From: Aquincola tertiaricarbonis
GTDB taxonomy: Bacteria > Pseudomonadota > Gammaproteobacteria > Burkholderiales > Burkholderiaceae_C
Assembly (NCBI RefSeq): GCF_023573145.1
Contig: NZ_CP097636.1
Location: 1,860,001 to 1,924,000 of the forward strand
Direction of reading: 5' to 3'
Length of the DNA stretch: 64,000 nucleotides
In this document: positions 17,667-26,256 of the stretch, piece after piece
How positions within the stretch are numbered: position 1 is the first letter of the stretch
How the letters are laid out: each line of letters starts with the position of its first letter
The notes under the pieces: generated by a model
Told to the model about the DNA's origin: nothing
Database searches by the model: none
What the model saw: only the letters and a program-made list of their open reading frames with translations
Program-made: the position numbers and the translations under genes

Positions 17667-18845
17667 ATGTCTCTCGACTCCACCGCCGACGTCCTCGTCA
17701 TCGGCCTCGGCGCCTTCGGCAGCGCCGTGGCCTGCCAGCTGGCCATGCGCGGCGCCCGTGTCATCGGCATCGACCGGCATGCGCCGCCGCACGAGCTGGG
17801 CTCCAGCCATGGCGCCACGCGCATCACGCGGCTGGCGGTGGGGGAGGGCGCGCAGTACCTGCCGCTGGTGCAGCGCTCGCACGACATCTGGCGGGCGCTG
17901 GAAGCGCAAGCCGGTGAGCCGCTGTACACCGCCACTGGCGGGCTCATCGTGGGCGCGGCCGATGGCGCAAGCCAGCACCATGGCCGGCCCGACTTCGTGC
18001 GGCGCACGATCGCGCTGGCCCAGCAGCACGGCATTGCGCACGAGGTGTTGGGCGCGCCCGAGGTGATGGCGCGCTTTCCGCAGTTCATGCTGCGTGGCGA
18101 CGAAGTGGCCTACTACGAACCCGCCGCCGGCGTGCTGCGGCCCGAGCGCTGCATCGCCGCGCAACTGGCCGTTGCCAGCCGCCACGGCGCCCGGCTGCAG
18201 GTGAACGAGGCCGTGCTGTCCATCGAAGGCACGGCCCAGGGCGTGACGGTGCGCACCGCACGGGCCACCTATGCGGCCGCGCGGGCCGTCGTCACCGCGG
18301 GGCCCTGGTTGCCGGGGCTGGTGGGCGGTGCCTACGCACAGCGCCTGCGCGTGATGCGCCAGGTGCTGCACTGGTTCCGGCCCACGCAGCCCGCGCTGTA
18401 CGCGCCCGGGCGCAGCCCGGTGTTCATCTGGATGCACGGCCGCAGCGACGAAGACTACTTCTACGGCTTTCCGATGATCGACGGCCACGAAGGCGTCAAG
18501 GTGGCGACCGAGCAATGCGCCGACACCACCACGCCCGACGCGATGGACCGCCAGGTGTCGGCCGGCGAGCAGGCCCGTATGTTCGAGGCCCATGTGGCCG
18601 GCCGCCTGCGCTCGGTGACGCCCGAGGCCGTGCATGCAGCCGCCTGCCTCTACACCGTCAGCGCCGATTCGGGCTTCATCGTCGATGCGCATCCCACGCA
18701 GCCCAACGTCACCGTGGTGTCGGCCTGCTCCGGCCACGGCTTCAAGCATTCGGCCGGGCTGGGTGAGGCCTTGGCCCAGCAGATCCTGGGGCAGGCCGGC
18801 GGCGTGGACCTGAGCTGCTTCAGGCTGGACCGCTTTCGCGATTGA
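17667..18845 (+). CDS. SolA/monomeric sarcosine oxidase-like FAD oxidoreductase
   Basis: The ATG at 17667 follows an AAAAAGGAA ribosome binding site and gives 392 residues. The Rossmann motif VIGLGAFGSAVACQLA binds FAD. GSSHGATRITR is the family block after it. Cys327 in AACLYTVSADSGFIVD sits where monomeric sarcosine oxidase attaches FAD covalently, and SACSGHGFKHSAGLGE is the C-terminal signature. Such enzymes oxidise secondary amines such as sarcosine or N-methyltryptophan with oxygen, releasing hydrogen peroxide. The exact substrate is unknown. It diverges from a class V aminotransferase gene and overlaps the convergent metal exporter gene by 26 bases. Confidence 0.85.
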   Translation: MSLDSTADVLVIGLGAFGSAVACQLAMRGARVIGIDRHAPPHELGSSHGATRITRLAVGEGAQYLPLVQRSHDIWRALEAQAGEPLYTATGGLIVGAADGASQHHGRPDFVRRTIALAQQHGIAHEVLGAPEVMARFPQFMLRGDEVAYYEPAAGVLRPERCIAAQLAVASRHGARLQVNEAVLSIEGTAQGVTVRTARATYAAARAVVTAGPWLPGLVGGAYAQRLRVMRQVLHWFRPTQPALYAPGRSPVFIWMHGRSDEDYFYGFPMIDGHEGVKVATEQCADTTTPDAMDRQVSAGEQARMFEAHVAGRLRSVTPEAVHAAACLYTVSADSGFIVDAHPTQPNVTVVSACSGHGFKHSAGLGEALAQQILGQAGGVDLSCFRLDRFRD

Positions 18846-19830
18846 GAGCCGCCTCGGCCCGGCGCGGCCACGGGTCCACGTGCGTCATCACACGCAGTAC
18901 GCTGTGGCGGGCCAGCACCGCATCGCGGGCGGCCAGCGCGATGTCGTGGCCTTGCTCCACCGTCAGGCTGCCATCCACTTCCAGGTGCATGTCCACCACC
19001 AGCAGGTCGCCCATCTTGCGGGTGCGCAGGTCGTGCACCGCGTGCACGCCCGGGGTGGCGGCGGCGGTGCGCTGGATGGCCTCCACCTCTTCGGCACTGG
19101 CGCCGCGGTCCATCAGGTCGGACAGCGCATTCCAGCCGAAGGTCCAGCCCATGCGCGCGATCAGAAAGCCGACGATGGCCGCCGCGATGGGGTCGAGCAG
19201 CGGAAAACCCAGCAGGTTGCCCCCGATGCCCAGGCCCACCACCAGCGAAGAAGCGGCGTCCGACCGCGCATGCCAGGCATTGCTCACCAGCAGGCTGGAG
19301 CGCACCCGCTTGGCCACCGCCAGCATGTAGCGGAACAGCCCCTCCTTGCACACCAGGGTGATGCCGGCCACCACCAAGGCAGCGACGTGCACCTGCGGGA
19401 TCTCGGACGGTGCCTCCAGCTTGCGCAACGCCGACCACAGCATGCCCACGCCCACCGCCAGCAGCAGCGCGCCCAGGGCCAGTGAGCCGGCGTTCTCGAA
19501 GCGGGCATGGCCATAGGGGTGATCGTCGTCGGCCGCCTTGCGGCTGTGTTTGCCCGCCAGCAGCACCACGAAGTCGCTGACCAGGTCGGACAGCGAATGC
19601 ATTGCATCGGCCACCAGCGCGGCCGAGTGTGCGAACAGGCCCACCACCAGCTGCAGCACGATCAGCACGCCATTGACCGCGATGCTGACCCAGGTGCTGC
19701 GCACCGCAGCGGCCGCGCGTTCGGCGGCGCTGTGGGCGCTGTCCTCGGGGTCGTCGCCGAACACGGTGGCGGGCAGCTCGGTGCGCGCGGCGGTGTCCAG
19801 GCGGGGGTCTTCGGACGGGGAGGTGGTCAT
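18820..19830 (-). CDS. Cation diffusion facilitator (zinc/divalent metal exporter)
   Basis: The ATG at 19830 gives 336 residues; one at 19851 would add seven. Six membrane helices are apparent. The two intramembrane metal sites are HxxxD in ADAMHSLSDLVSDF (helix 2) and HxxxD in WHARSDAASSLVV (helix 5), the arrangement usual for zinc-selective members. HPYGHARFENAGSLALG is the family signature between helices 2 and 3. A cytoplasmic C-terminal domain follows (VHDLRTRKMGDLLVVDMHLE). The N-terminal 40 residues are hydrophilic and acidic. The protein exports zinc or a similar metal by proton antiport. Its end overlaps the convergent solA-like gene. Confidence 0.9.
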   Translation of the reverse strand: MTTSPSEDPRLDTAARTELPATVFGDDPEDSAHSAAERAAAAVRSTWVSIAVNGVLIVLQLVVGLFAHSAALVADAMHSLSDLVSDFVVLLAGKHSRKAADDDHPYGHARFENAGSLALGALLLAVGVGMLWSALRKLEAPSEIPQVHVAALVVAGITLVCKEGLFRYMLAVAKRVRSSLLVSNAWHARSDAASSLVVGLGIGGNLLGFPLLDPIAAAIVGFLIARMGWTFGWNALSDLMDRGASAEEVEAIQRTAAATPGVHAVHDLRTRKMGDLLVVDMHLEVDGSLTVEQGHDIALAARDAVLARHSVLRVMTHVDPWPRRAEAALNRESGPA

Positions 19831-20001
19831 GGTGGCAGGGGCGACGGCCATCGCCTGGGCGGCGGCCACTTCAGAGGGCAACAACGGGGAACAGCTTAGC
19901 CGGCGCGCATGAAGCCAGGCTGAGCACGGCCGGCCGCTCCGCGCTTTGCCAGAATCCGGGCCGCCCTGGTCTTTCGCGGCGCCCGGTGCGCCGGCCCTTC
20001 C

Positions 20002-21132
20002 ATGACCCACCGCCATCCTCTCCATCCCCTGACGCCGGTCGGCCGCCGCCGCTGCCTGCTGCAGCTGGGCGCTGCCGGGCTGCTGGGCGTCGCCGGCCTG
20101 CCGCTGGCTTTCGCCCGCAATGAAGCCTCGCCCCGCGCCGTGGCCCCGCGCGGGCCGCTGGCCACCGACGAGCTCAACAACATCGCGGTGTTCAAGGCCG
20201 TGTCGCCCTCGGTGGTCAACATCACCGCGCTGGGCGTGGAGCGCGACTTCTTCAGCACCCGCGTGACCCAGGTGCCGCGGGGCACCGGCACCGGCTTCGT
20301 GTGGGACGAGGCCGGCCACATCGTCACCAACTTCCACGTCATCCAGGAGGCTTCGGGCGCCCGCGTCACGCTGTCGGACCAGTCTTCGCACAAGGCCTCG
20401 CTGGTGGGCGTGTTCCCCGACCGCGACCTGGCGGTGCTGAAGATCGAGGCGCCGCGCAACAAGCTGCCGCCCATTGCGCTGGGCAGCAGCAAGGACCTGC
20501 AGGTGGGGCAGAAGGTGTATGCCATCGGCAACCCCTTCGGGCTTGACCAGACGCTGACCACCGGCATCGTCAGCGCGCTCAACCGGGAGATCGAATCGGT
20601 CACCCGCCGCACCATCCGCGGCGCCATCCAGACCGATGCGGCGATCAACCCCGGCAACTCGGGCGGGCCGCTGCTGGATTCAGCGGGCCGGGTGATCGGC
20701 GTCAACACCGCGATCTACAGCCCTTCGGGCGCCAGCGCGGGCATCGGCTTCGCCATTCCGGTGGACGAGGTCAACCGCATCGTCCCGCGGCTGATCCGCG
20801 ACGGCCGCATGGTGCGGCCGGCCCTGGGCGTGACGGCCGGGCCCGAGAACATGGCCAAGGCGCTGGGCCTGCCCAAGGGCGTGCCGCTGGTGGCGGTGGC
20901 GCCGGGCGGCCCGGCGCAGAAGGCGGGGCTGCGGCCCTTCACCCGGGGCGCGCAAGGTGGCATCGTGGCCGGCGACGTGATCCAGGCCATCGACGATGCA
21001 GCGGTGGCCGACCTGGACGACATGCTCACCGCGCTGGAGCGCTACCAGCCCGGCGACCGCGTGACGCTGACGCTGTGGCGCGCCGGCGCGGTGCGCAGGC
21101 AGGCGGCGGTGCTGGCGGAGTCGGAGGACTAG
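20002..21132 (+). CDS. DegP/HtrA-like trypsin-family serine protease with one PDZ domain
   Basis: The 376-residue protein has an N-terminal export signal with an arginine cluster (GRRRCLLQLGAAGLLGVAG), possibly Tat-type. The catalytic triad is His in VTNFHVI, Asp in DRDLAVLKIE and Ser in NPGNSGGPLLDSAG. GNPFGLDQTLTTGIVSAL and SAGIGFAIPVDEVNRIV are typical of the HtrA fold. A single C-terminal PDZ domain follows (GVPLVAVAPGGPAQKAGLRP, then AGDVIQAIDD). Such proteases survey or degrade misfolded proteins in the periplasm. With one PDZ it resembles DegS in layout, but no C-terminal or lasting N-terminal membrane anchor is obvious. It is a lone gene here. Confidence 0.9.
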   Translation: MTHRHPLHPLTPVGRRRCLLQLGAAGLLGVAGLPLAFARNEASPRAVAPRGPLATDELNNIAVFKAVSPSVVNITALGVERDFFSTRVTQVPRGTGTGFVWDEAGHIVTNFHVIQEASGARVTLSDQSSHKASLVGVFPDRDLAVLKIEAPRNKLPPIALGSSKDLQVGQKVYAIGNPFGLDQTLTTGIVSALNREIESVTRRTIRGAIQTDAAINPGNSGGPLLDSAGRVIGVNTAIYSPSGASAGIGFAIPVDEVNRIVPRLIRDGRMVRPALGVTAGPENMAKALGLPKGVPLVAVAPGGPAQKAGLRPFTRGAQGGIVAGDVIQAIDDAAVADLDDMLTALERYQPGDRVTLTLWRAGAVRRQAAVLAESED

Positions 21133-21295
21133 CCGCGCGCTGAATGCTTGATCGGGCGCCCTTGTACGACTTGGGGCCGCAGGAGCGGACCTGATGTTCT
21201 AGGGAGCGTGCCCTCGATCTTCGGCAGGTAGATTCCGCTGCCGGTGGGGGCAGGCACTGCAGCCCGCCGCTTCCGCAAGACCGAGGAACGGACCG

Positions 21296-21859
21296 ATGAT
21301 GATCAAGCGCAAGATGGCGCGGGCCTGGACGATGGCCGCGCTGTGTGCGGCCGCGCAACTGGGCACGGCGCAAGCAGGCACCACGACGGTGGTGGTGGAC
21401 GTGACGGGCATCGCCGGCATGGACGAGCGGGATGCGCCCACCAACACCGTCAGGGAAGTGTTCGTGGGTGCCGGCGCCACCATCGACACCTTCCAGTGGG
21501 ACGTCAACCTGACCAGCCACGACCCGAGCTACCTGTCGGAGATGCAGCTGACCTTCAGCGATTCGCTGGGCTACGGCGTCACCTTCACCCCGGGCGGTGG
21601 CGACGACTTCACGGGCACGGCCAGTTATGCCGGCTTTCAAGACCTCCGCCTGCTGGGCCAGCAATTCCAGGTGGGCAGCGATGGGCTGCTGCGCCTGGAG
21701 TTCCATGATGCGTACAAGGACCTGCTCTTCGACGAAGCCGAGGGCACCTGGAACTCCGGCACGCTGACCTTCGGCGTGTCACCGGTGCCTGAGCCTGCAA
21801 CGGCGGCCTTGATGCTGGTCGGGCTGCTGACGATGCTGGGCGCTGCCCGGCGTCGCTGA
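21296..21859 (+). CDS. PEP-CTERM sorting domain protein
   Basis: The ATG at 21296 is preceded by GAGGAA; a second ATG follows directly. The 187-residue product has a signal peptide (about 1-27, ending GTAQA), a beta-rich middle and a C-terminal sorting tail. The tail starts VPEPATAALMLVG and ends in a helix plus RRR: the PEP motif, a hydrophobic stretch and a basic end. Proteins of this type are processed by an exosortase, usually encoded with exopolysaccharide genes elsewhere. The function of the middle part is unknown. The next gene, a secreted cyanophycinase-like peptidase, starts 48 bases later. Confidence 0.88.
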   Translation: MMIKRKMARAWTMAALCAAAQLGTAQAGTTTVVVDVTGIAGMDERDAPTNTVREVFVGAGATIDTFQWDVNLTSHDPSYLSEMQLTFSDSLGYGVTFTPGGGDDFTGTASYAGFQDLRLLGQQFQVGSDGLLRLEFHDAYKDLLFDEAEGTWNSGTLTFGVSPVPEPATAALMLVGLLTMLGAARRR

Positions 21860-21907
21860 AGCCGCCTTGCAACACACCCCGCATTGCCAGCCCGTCGAGG
21901 TTTCCCC

Positions 21908-23146
21908 ATGTCTTCCAACGCCTTCCTTCATGCCATCGTGCGCCTGGGCCAGCGTGTGGCCGGTGCGGCCGCCATCGCCCTGGCCTCCGGGCTGGCCACC
22001 ACCCCGGTGCTGGCCGACCCGATCTTCGAGGTCGCAAAACCCGTTCCGCTGTATTCGTACTTCGCGGTGGGCAACGTCAACGCCGTGGTCACGGCACCCG
22101 CATCGCGCCCCACGCCGTCGTTCGTGCTGATGGGCGGCGGCCCGGACGTGGATGTCGCCTTCCGGTGGTTGATCCAGCGCGCCGGCATCACGCCGGGCAC
22201 CGGGGGGCGCTTCGTCGTCATCCGCGCCACCGGCACCGACGCCTACAACCCCTACATCTTCTACAGCGACGAGAGCCTGTCGACCTCCGCCACCATCGCG
22301 AACGAGTGGGTGGGCGGTGCCTCGCTGGGCCTGAGTTCGGTGGAAACGCTGGTGATTCCCAGCGTGAAGGCGGCCAACAGCGCCGCCGTCAATGCCATCG
22401 TGGCCAAGGCCAACGTGGTGTGGATCGCGGGCGGCGACCAGAGCCACTACATCCGCTTCTGGAAAGGCACGGCGCTAGAGCAGACGCTCAAGGCCTTGAT
22501 GCAGAAGAACGTGCCCATCGGCGGCACCAGTGCCGGCCTGGCCGTGCTGGGGCAGTTCGACTACTCGGCGCTGTACCGGTCGGCCACGTCCGAGCTGTCG
22601 ATGCTCGACCCCTACTACAAGGACATCACCTTCGACCCGTCGCCGCTGAGCCTGAGCGGCGGCTTCATCGCGCCGCCCGCGCTGGAGAGCCTGATCTTGG
22701 ACTCCCACTTCGACAGCCGCGACCGCATGGGCCGCTTCGTCACCTTCCTGTCGCGCATCGTGGCGCCGGTGAGCACGCCTGGCGGCACGCTGGGCTGCAG
22801 CGGCGGTGTGCTGCCGGCTGCTTCCAGCGGCAGCAAGACGGTGCGGGGCATCGGCATCGGCGTGGAGACGGCGCTGCTGGTGCAGGGCCAGGGCGAAGGC
22901 CGCCCGGTCACGGCCACACGCGTCACCAACCCGACGACGACCAGCGAAAGCGCGGTGTACTTCGTCCGCCCCTCGGTGCCGCCGACGAAGTGCGCGCCAC
23001 GCACGCCGCTGTCCATCGCGAACGTGGAAGTGCGCAAGCTGGCCGACTCGAACACGGTGTTCAACCTGACGGACTGGACCGGGGTGCCGGTGTATCGGTA
23101 CGTTGACGTGAACACGGGGCAGTTGCTGCCTACCGACTGGTACTGA
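21908..23146 (+). CDS. Secreted cyanophycinase-like peptidase (S51 family)
   Basis: From the ATG at 21908 the protein has 412 residues and a signal peptide (GAAAIALASGLATTPVLADP). It carries the S51 core: FVLMGGGPDVDVAFRWLI, VVWIAGGDQSHYIRFW, and the nucleophile serine in PIGGTSAGLAVLG. An acid/His block follows (LDSHFDSRDRMGRFVTFL). Cyanophycinases cut cyanophycin (a beta-Asp-Arg polymer) into dipeptides. Exported forms let non-cyanobacteria use cyanophycin from outside. About 100 extra C-terminal residues, including two cysteines in the mature protein, are unlike the short intracellular enzymes. No cyanophycin synthetase is in view, which fits scavenging. Other secreted S51 peptidases are an alternative. 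Confidence 0.8.
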   Translation: MSSNAFLHAIVRLGQRVAGAAAIALASGLATTPVLADPIFEVAKPVPLYSYFAVGNVNAVVTAPASRPTPSFVLMGGGPDVDVAFRWLIQRAGITPGTGGRFVVIRATGTDAYNPYIFYSDESLSTSATIANEWVGGASLGLSSVETLVIPSVKAANSAAVNAIVAKANVVWIAGGDQSHYIRFWKGTALEQTLKALMQKNVPIGGTSAGLAVLGQFDYSALYRSATSELSMLDPYYKDITFDPSPLSLSGGFIAPPALESLILDSHFDSRDRMGRFVTFLSRIVAPVSTPGGTLGCSGGVLPAASSGSKTVRGIGIGVETALLVQGQGEGRPVTATRVTNPTTTSESAVYFVRPSVPPTKCAPRTPLSIANVEVRKLADSNTVFNLTDWTGVPVYRYVDVNTGQLLPTDWY

Positions 23147-23157
23147 ATCAAGCACCC

Positions 23158-23180
23158 GGCGCCACGCTGCGCGTGACGCC
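23158..23180. terminator. Hairpin between convergent cyanophycinase and phnX genes
   Basis: A 10-bp stem with one mismatch (ggcgccacgc / gcgtgacgcc) and a 3-base loop fills the 40-base gap between two convergent genes. There is no T-run. A bidirectional terminator is the simplest reading. Confidence 0.35.
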
Positions 23181-23186
23181 ATCCGC

Positions 23187-24002
23187 CTACGGCTGCTCGC
23201 CGCGCTGCAGCCGCGCCTCGATGTCGTCGATCACCGGCAGCAGGTCCGCCACGCTGTCGATCACGTAGTGGGCGCCCGCCGCGCGCAGCGTGGCGGTCGC
23301 GGCTTGGCGGCGGGCTTGTTGGGCGTCGGCGTCCAGCGCCTGCCACTCGGCCAGTGTCAGCCCGTTGGCATTGCCGCTGACGGCCAGGCCCACGGTCCAG
23401 GTGCCGGCGTTCAGGCCTTCTTCCAGGCCCACGCCGGTGTCGTCCACCTTCACCACCGTGTGCGGCGGCCACACGCCCAGGTCGGCGAACGTGCGGTACA
23501 TCATCAGCGGGCTGGGCCGGCCGGCGGCCAGGTCACCGGCGCACACCAGGTTGTCGGGCACGTAGCCGCCGCGCGCGGCGATCGGCGTCACCACGTCCAT
23601 GATGGGCCGGTTGTAGCCGGTGGTGCTGCCGATCTTCAGGCCGCGGGTGCGCAGGGCATTCACCACGTCCACCGCGCCCGGGATGAAGTCGGCATAGTCA
23701 GGCACCACCGCCGCGTTCATCGGCGTGAACACCTCGTACAGGTGGTCCACGTCGGCGTCGGTGAAAGGTCGGCCATGGCGGGCCTGCCATTGCGCAGCAA
23801 TGCGCGGCAGCCGGCCCAGCGCCTGGATGTGGTCCCACTTGGCCACGCCCATGGGGCCGCGGGCTTCGGCGATGCTGAGCTGCACGCCGAACTGCTCGAA
23901 CAGGCGGACGAAGGCGCCCATCGGCGCGCAGGAGCCGAAGTCGATGACGGTGCCCGCCCAGTCGAAGACGACGGCGGTGAGGGAGGTGGCTGGCTGGGAC
24001 AT
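23187..24002 (-). CDS. phnX: Phosphonoacetaldehyde hydrolase (phosphonatase)
   Basis: The 271-residue haloacid dehalogenase-fold enzyme has the nucleophile Asp14 in VVFDWAGTVIDFG. The cap-domain Schiff-base lysine, Lys55, lies in MGVAKWDHIQALGR. The pattern DWAGT with Ala two after Asp is typical of phosphonatase. GSTTGYNRPIMDVV and VVKVDDTGVGLEEGLNAGTW are further family blocks. It splits phosphonoacetaldehyde into acetaldehyde and phosphate, the step after PhnW. It is the last gene of the minus-strand AEP operon, 20 bases downstream of the FAD oxidoreductase gene. Confidence 0.96.
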   Translation of the reverse strand: MSQPATSLTAVVFDWAGTVIDFGSCAPMGAFVRLFEQFGVQLSIAEARGPMGVAKWDHIQALGRLPRIAAQWQARHGRPFTDADVDHLYEVFTPMNAAVVPDYADFIPGAVDVVNALRTRGLKIGSTTGYNRPIMDVVTPIAARGGYVPDNLVCAGDLAAGRPSPLMMYRTFADLGVWPPHTVVKVDDTGVGLEEGLNAGTWTVGLAVSGNANGLTLAEWQALDADAQQARRQAATATLRAAGAHYVIDSVADLLPVIDDIEARLQRGEQP

Positions 24003-24022
24003 CGGGACTCTCTTCAAACGGG

Positions 24023-25144
24023 TCACCAGGCGTCGAACACCTCTTCGGCAATGCCGAAGGCGGTGCTGGCGCCGGTGCCACTGGTGACGATGACGCGCCG
24101 CACGGCGGCATCGGGCGCATCGATCAGGCAATCGGTGTGCGGCGAGCTGACGTACTGGCCCACCCAGCGTTCAGTGACGCGGCAGCTGGGCAGGCGCAGC
24201 AGCGTCTGCAGGTGGTGCAGGATCAGTTGGTCCACCGCTTCGCTGGCAAAGGGGGGCGGCGCGGCGCCGTAGTGGTGCGAATCGCCCACCACCAGGGAGC
24301 CGTCGGCGCTTTGCACCGCGATCAGGTGGATGCCGTGGGCCAGGCTCTCAGGTTCTTCGCGTTCCAGCTGCAGGCGCAAGGCCTGGGCGGCGGGGAGGGC
24401 GGCATAACCGCCGTAGCGCACCAGGCTCAGGTCGCCCATCACCGCGCCGGGCAGGCGGTAGCCGGGCGGTGGTTGCACCCTCAGCATCTGCAGCTGGCAC
24501 AGCCGCAGGCCGTGCGGTGCCAGGCGCTCCGGCTGCAGGCCGTGCAGGTCGGTGTGGGTGCACAGCACCACGCGCCCGGCCTGCAGCACACCGCGAGAGG
24601 TTTGCACCCGCGGCGCCTGCACGTCCAGCACCGCTTCCTTGAAGCGGAACTGCACGCCGTGCACCTCGGCCAGCCAGCGTGCCAGCTGGCCGATGGCGGT
24701 GCGTGATTCCACCCGCAGTTCATGCGGGCTGTACAGCACCGCCTGGGCATCGGCCAGCGACAGCGCATCGGTGTGGGCCGCGGCCTGCGCCGGCGTCAGC
24801 AGCTGGCAGCCGTCGGCCATGGGGGTGTGCATGAACTGCTGCAGCACTTCGGCCGCGGCGGGGCGGCGGGCCACCATCCACAGGCCGCCATGCAGCACCG
24901 GGATGCCAGCCTGTGGCGCCACCAGCGCCCACACGTCGCGGGCCCGGCGCGCGCGTCGCCAGGTGTCGCCGGCCGCTTGGCCGGTGACGGTGATGAAGCC
25001 GAAGTTGCGCACCGAGGCGCCGACGCAGGCGGCGTCACGCTCCACCACGCACACCCGCAGGCCGCGGCGGGCGGCGGTGTAGGCATGGGCCAGGCCGACG
25101 ATGCCGGCGCCGACCACGATGACGTCGAAGCTGCCGTCGCTCAT
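24023..25144 (-). CDS. FAD-dependent oxidoreductase of phosphonate clusters
   Basis: The ATG at 25144 overlaps the phnW stop by 4 bases; the product has 373 residues. It is a DAO-fold flavoprotein: [20 protein letters not shown] binds FAD and [15 protein letters not shown] is the typical next block. A C-terminal [17 protein letters not shown] follows. This subfamily recurs next to phnW and phnX. Published work on such phosphonate-linked flavoenzymes suggests that they oxidise AEP or its N-methyl form to phosphonoacetaldehyde, giving a route into PhnX parallel to the transaminase. I recall that work only in outline, so the exact reaction here is inference. Translational coupling with phnW supports a shared pathway. 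Confidence 0.85.
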   Translation of the reverse strand: MSDGSFDVIVVGAGIVGLAHAYTAARRGLRVCVVERDAACVGASVRNFGFITVTGQAAGDTWRRARRARDVWALVAPQAGIPVLHGGLWMVARRPAAAEVLQQFMHTPMADGCQLLTPAQAAAHTDALSLADAQAVLYSPHELRVESRTAIGQLARWLAEVHGVQFRFKEAVLDVQAPRVQTSRGVLQAGRVVLCTHTDLHGLQPERLAPHGLRLCQLQMLRVQPPPGYRLPGAVMGDLSLVRYGGYAALPAAQALRLQLEREEPESLAHGIHLIAVQSADGSLVVGDSHHYGAAPPPFASEAVDQLILHHLQTLLRLPSCRVTERWVGQYVSSPHTDCLIDAPDAAVRRVIVTSGTGASTAFGIAEEVFDAW

Positions 25145-26247
25145 GCCGGCCCCAGACCCATGCCGCGCAGCGTGCGGCCCACGGCGTCCACCGCCTGCTG
25201 CATCTCGGTGTGGCCGATGGCGCCGATGCAGCCGACGCGGAAGGTCTCCACTGCCGTCAGCTTGCCGGGGTAGAGCATGAAGCCCTGCGCCTTGGCCTCG
25301 GCATACAGCGTGGCGAAGCGGTAGCGCTCGTCGCTTGGCGCCAAGAAGGTGACGATGATGGGCGACAGGTGCTCGGGCGCCAGGAAGGTGCGCAGCCCCA
25401 GCCCTGCCATGCCATCGACCAGCGTGCGGCAGTTGTCGGTGTAGCGCGCCAGGCGGGCCGGCTGGCCACCTTCTTCCTGGTACTGGACCATGGCCTCGGC
25501 CAGCGCGGCCACCACATGGGTGGGCGGCGTGAAGCGCCACTGGCCGGTGCGCTCCATGTACTGGTGCTGGTCGTGCAGGTCCATCGCCAATGAATGGCTG
25601 TTGCCCTCGCAGCCCGCCATCACGGCTTTGCGCACGAAGACGAAGCCCATGCCCGGCACGCCTTCCAGGCACTTGCCGCTGGCGGCAACCAGCGCGTCGA
25701 AGCGGATCTGCCGGGCATCGATGGGCAGCGCGCCGAAGCTGCTCATCGCATCGACGATGAGGCCGCGGCCCAGGCGCTGGCAGACCTCGGCCACTTCGGC
25801 CAGCGGGTTGACGATGCCGGTGCCGGTCTCGCAGTGGATCAGGCCCACGTGCGTGATGCTGGCGTCGGCCTGCAGCAGCGCGGCCAGTTCAGCGGCGGAG
25901 ACGGGCAGTTGCTCGGGCCGGGTGGCGATGGTGGTGCGGCGGCCCATCAGCGTGGCCACCTTGCCCAGGCGCTTGCAGTAGGCGCCGTTGTCCAGCACCA
26001 GCAGGTGGCCGTCGCGTGGCACCACGGTGGCCACCGCCGCTTCCACGCTGAAGGTGCCGCTGCCTTGCAGGGGCACCACCACATGGCTGTCCTGCGCATG
26101 GATGATCTGCAGCAGCCCCTGGCGCACACGGGCGGTGAGGGCGTTGAAGTCGGCGTCCCAGGAGCCCCAGTCCTTCAGCATCGCCAGCTTGGTGCGCAGC
26201 GTGGTGGTCAGCGGGCCGGGGGTGAGCAGGATGGGGTCGCGGTCCAT
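25141..26247 (-). CDS. phnW: 2-aminoethylphosphonate:pyruvate aminotransferase
   Basis: The 368-residue class V PLP enzyme starts [20 protein letters not shown], the PhnW signature. The PLP-binding Lys192 lies in [16 protein letters not shown] and Asp166 in [32 protein letters not shown] binds the cofactor phosphate. It transfers the amino group of AEP to pyruvate, giving phosphonoacetaldehyde and alanine. The next genes, the FAD oxidoreductase (4-base overlap) and phnX, continue the pathway. The upstream gene is the AEP permease, 9 bases away. Confidence 0.96.
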   Translation of the reverse strand: MDRDPILLTPGPLTTTLRTKLAMLKDWGSWDADFNALTARVRQGLLQIIHAQDSHVVVPLQGSGTFSVEAAVATVVPRDGHLLVLDNGAYCKRLGKVATLMGRRTTIATRPEQLPVSAAELAALLQADASITHVGLIHCETGTGIVNPLAEVAEVCQRLGRGLIVDAMSSFGALPIDARQIRFDALVAASGKCLEGVPGMGFVFVRKAVMAGCEGNSHSLAMDLHDQHQYMERTGQWRFTPPTHVVAALAEAMVQYQEEGGQPARLARYTDNCRTLVDGMAGLGLRTFLAPEHLSPIIVTFLAPSDERYRFATLYAEAKAQGFMLYPGKLTAVETFRVGCIGAIGHTEMQQAVDAVGRTLRGMGLGPA

Positions 26248-26256
26248 TGAGAGCTT

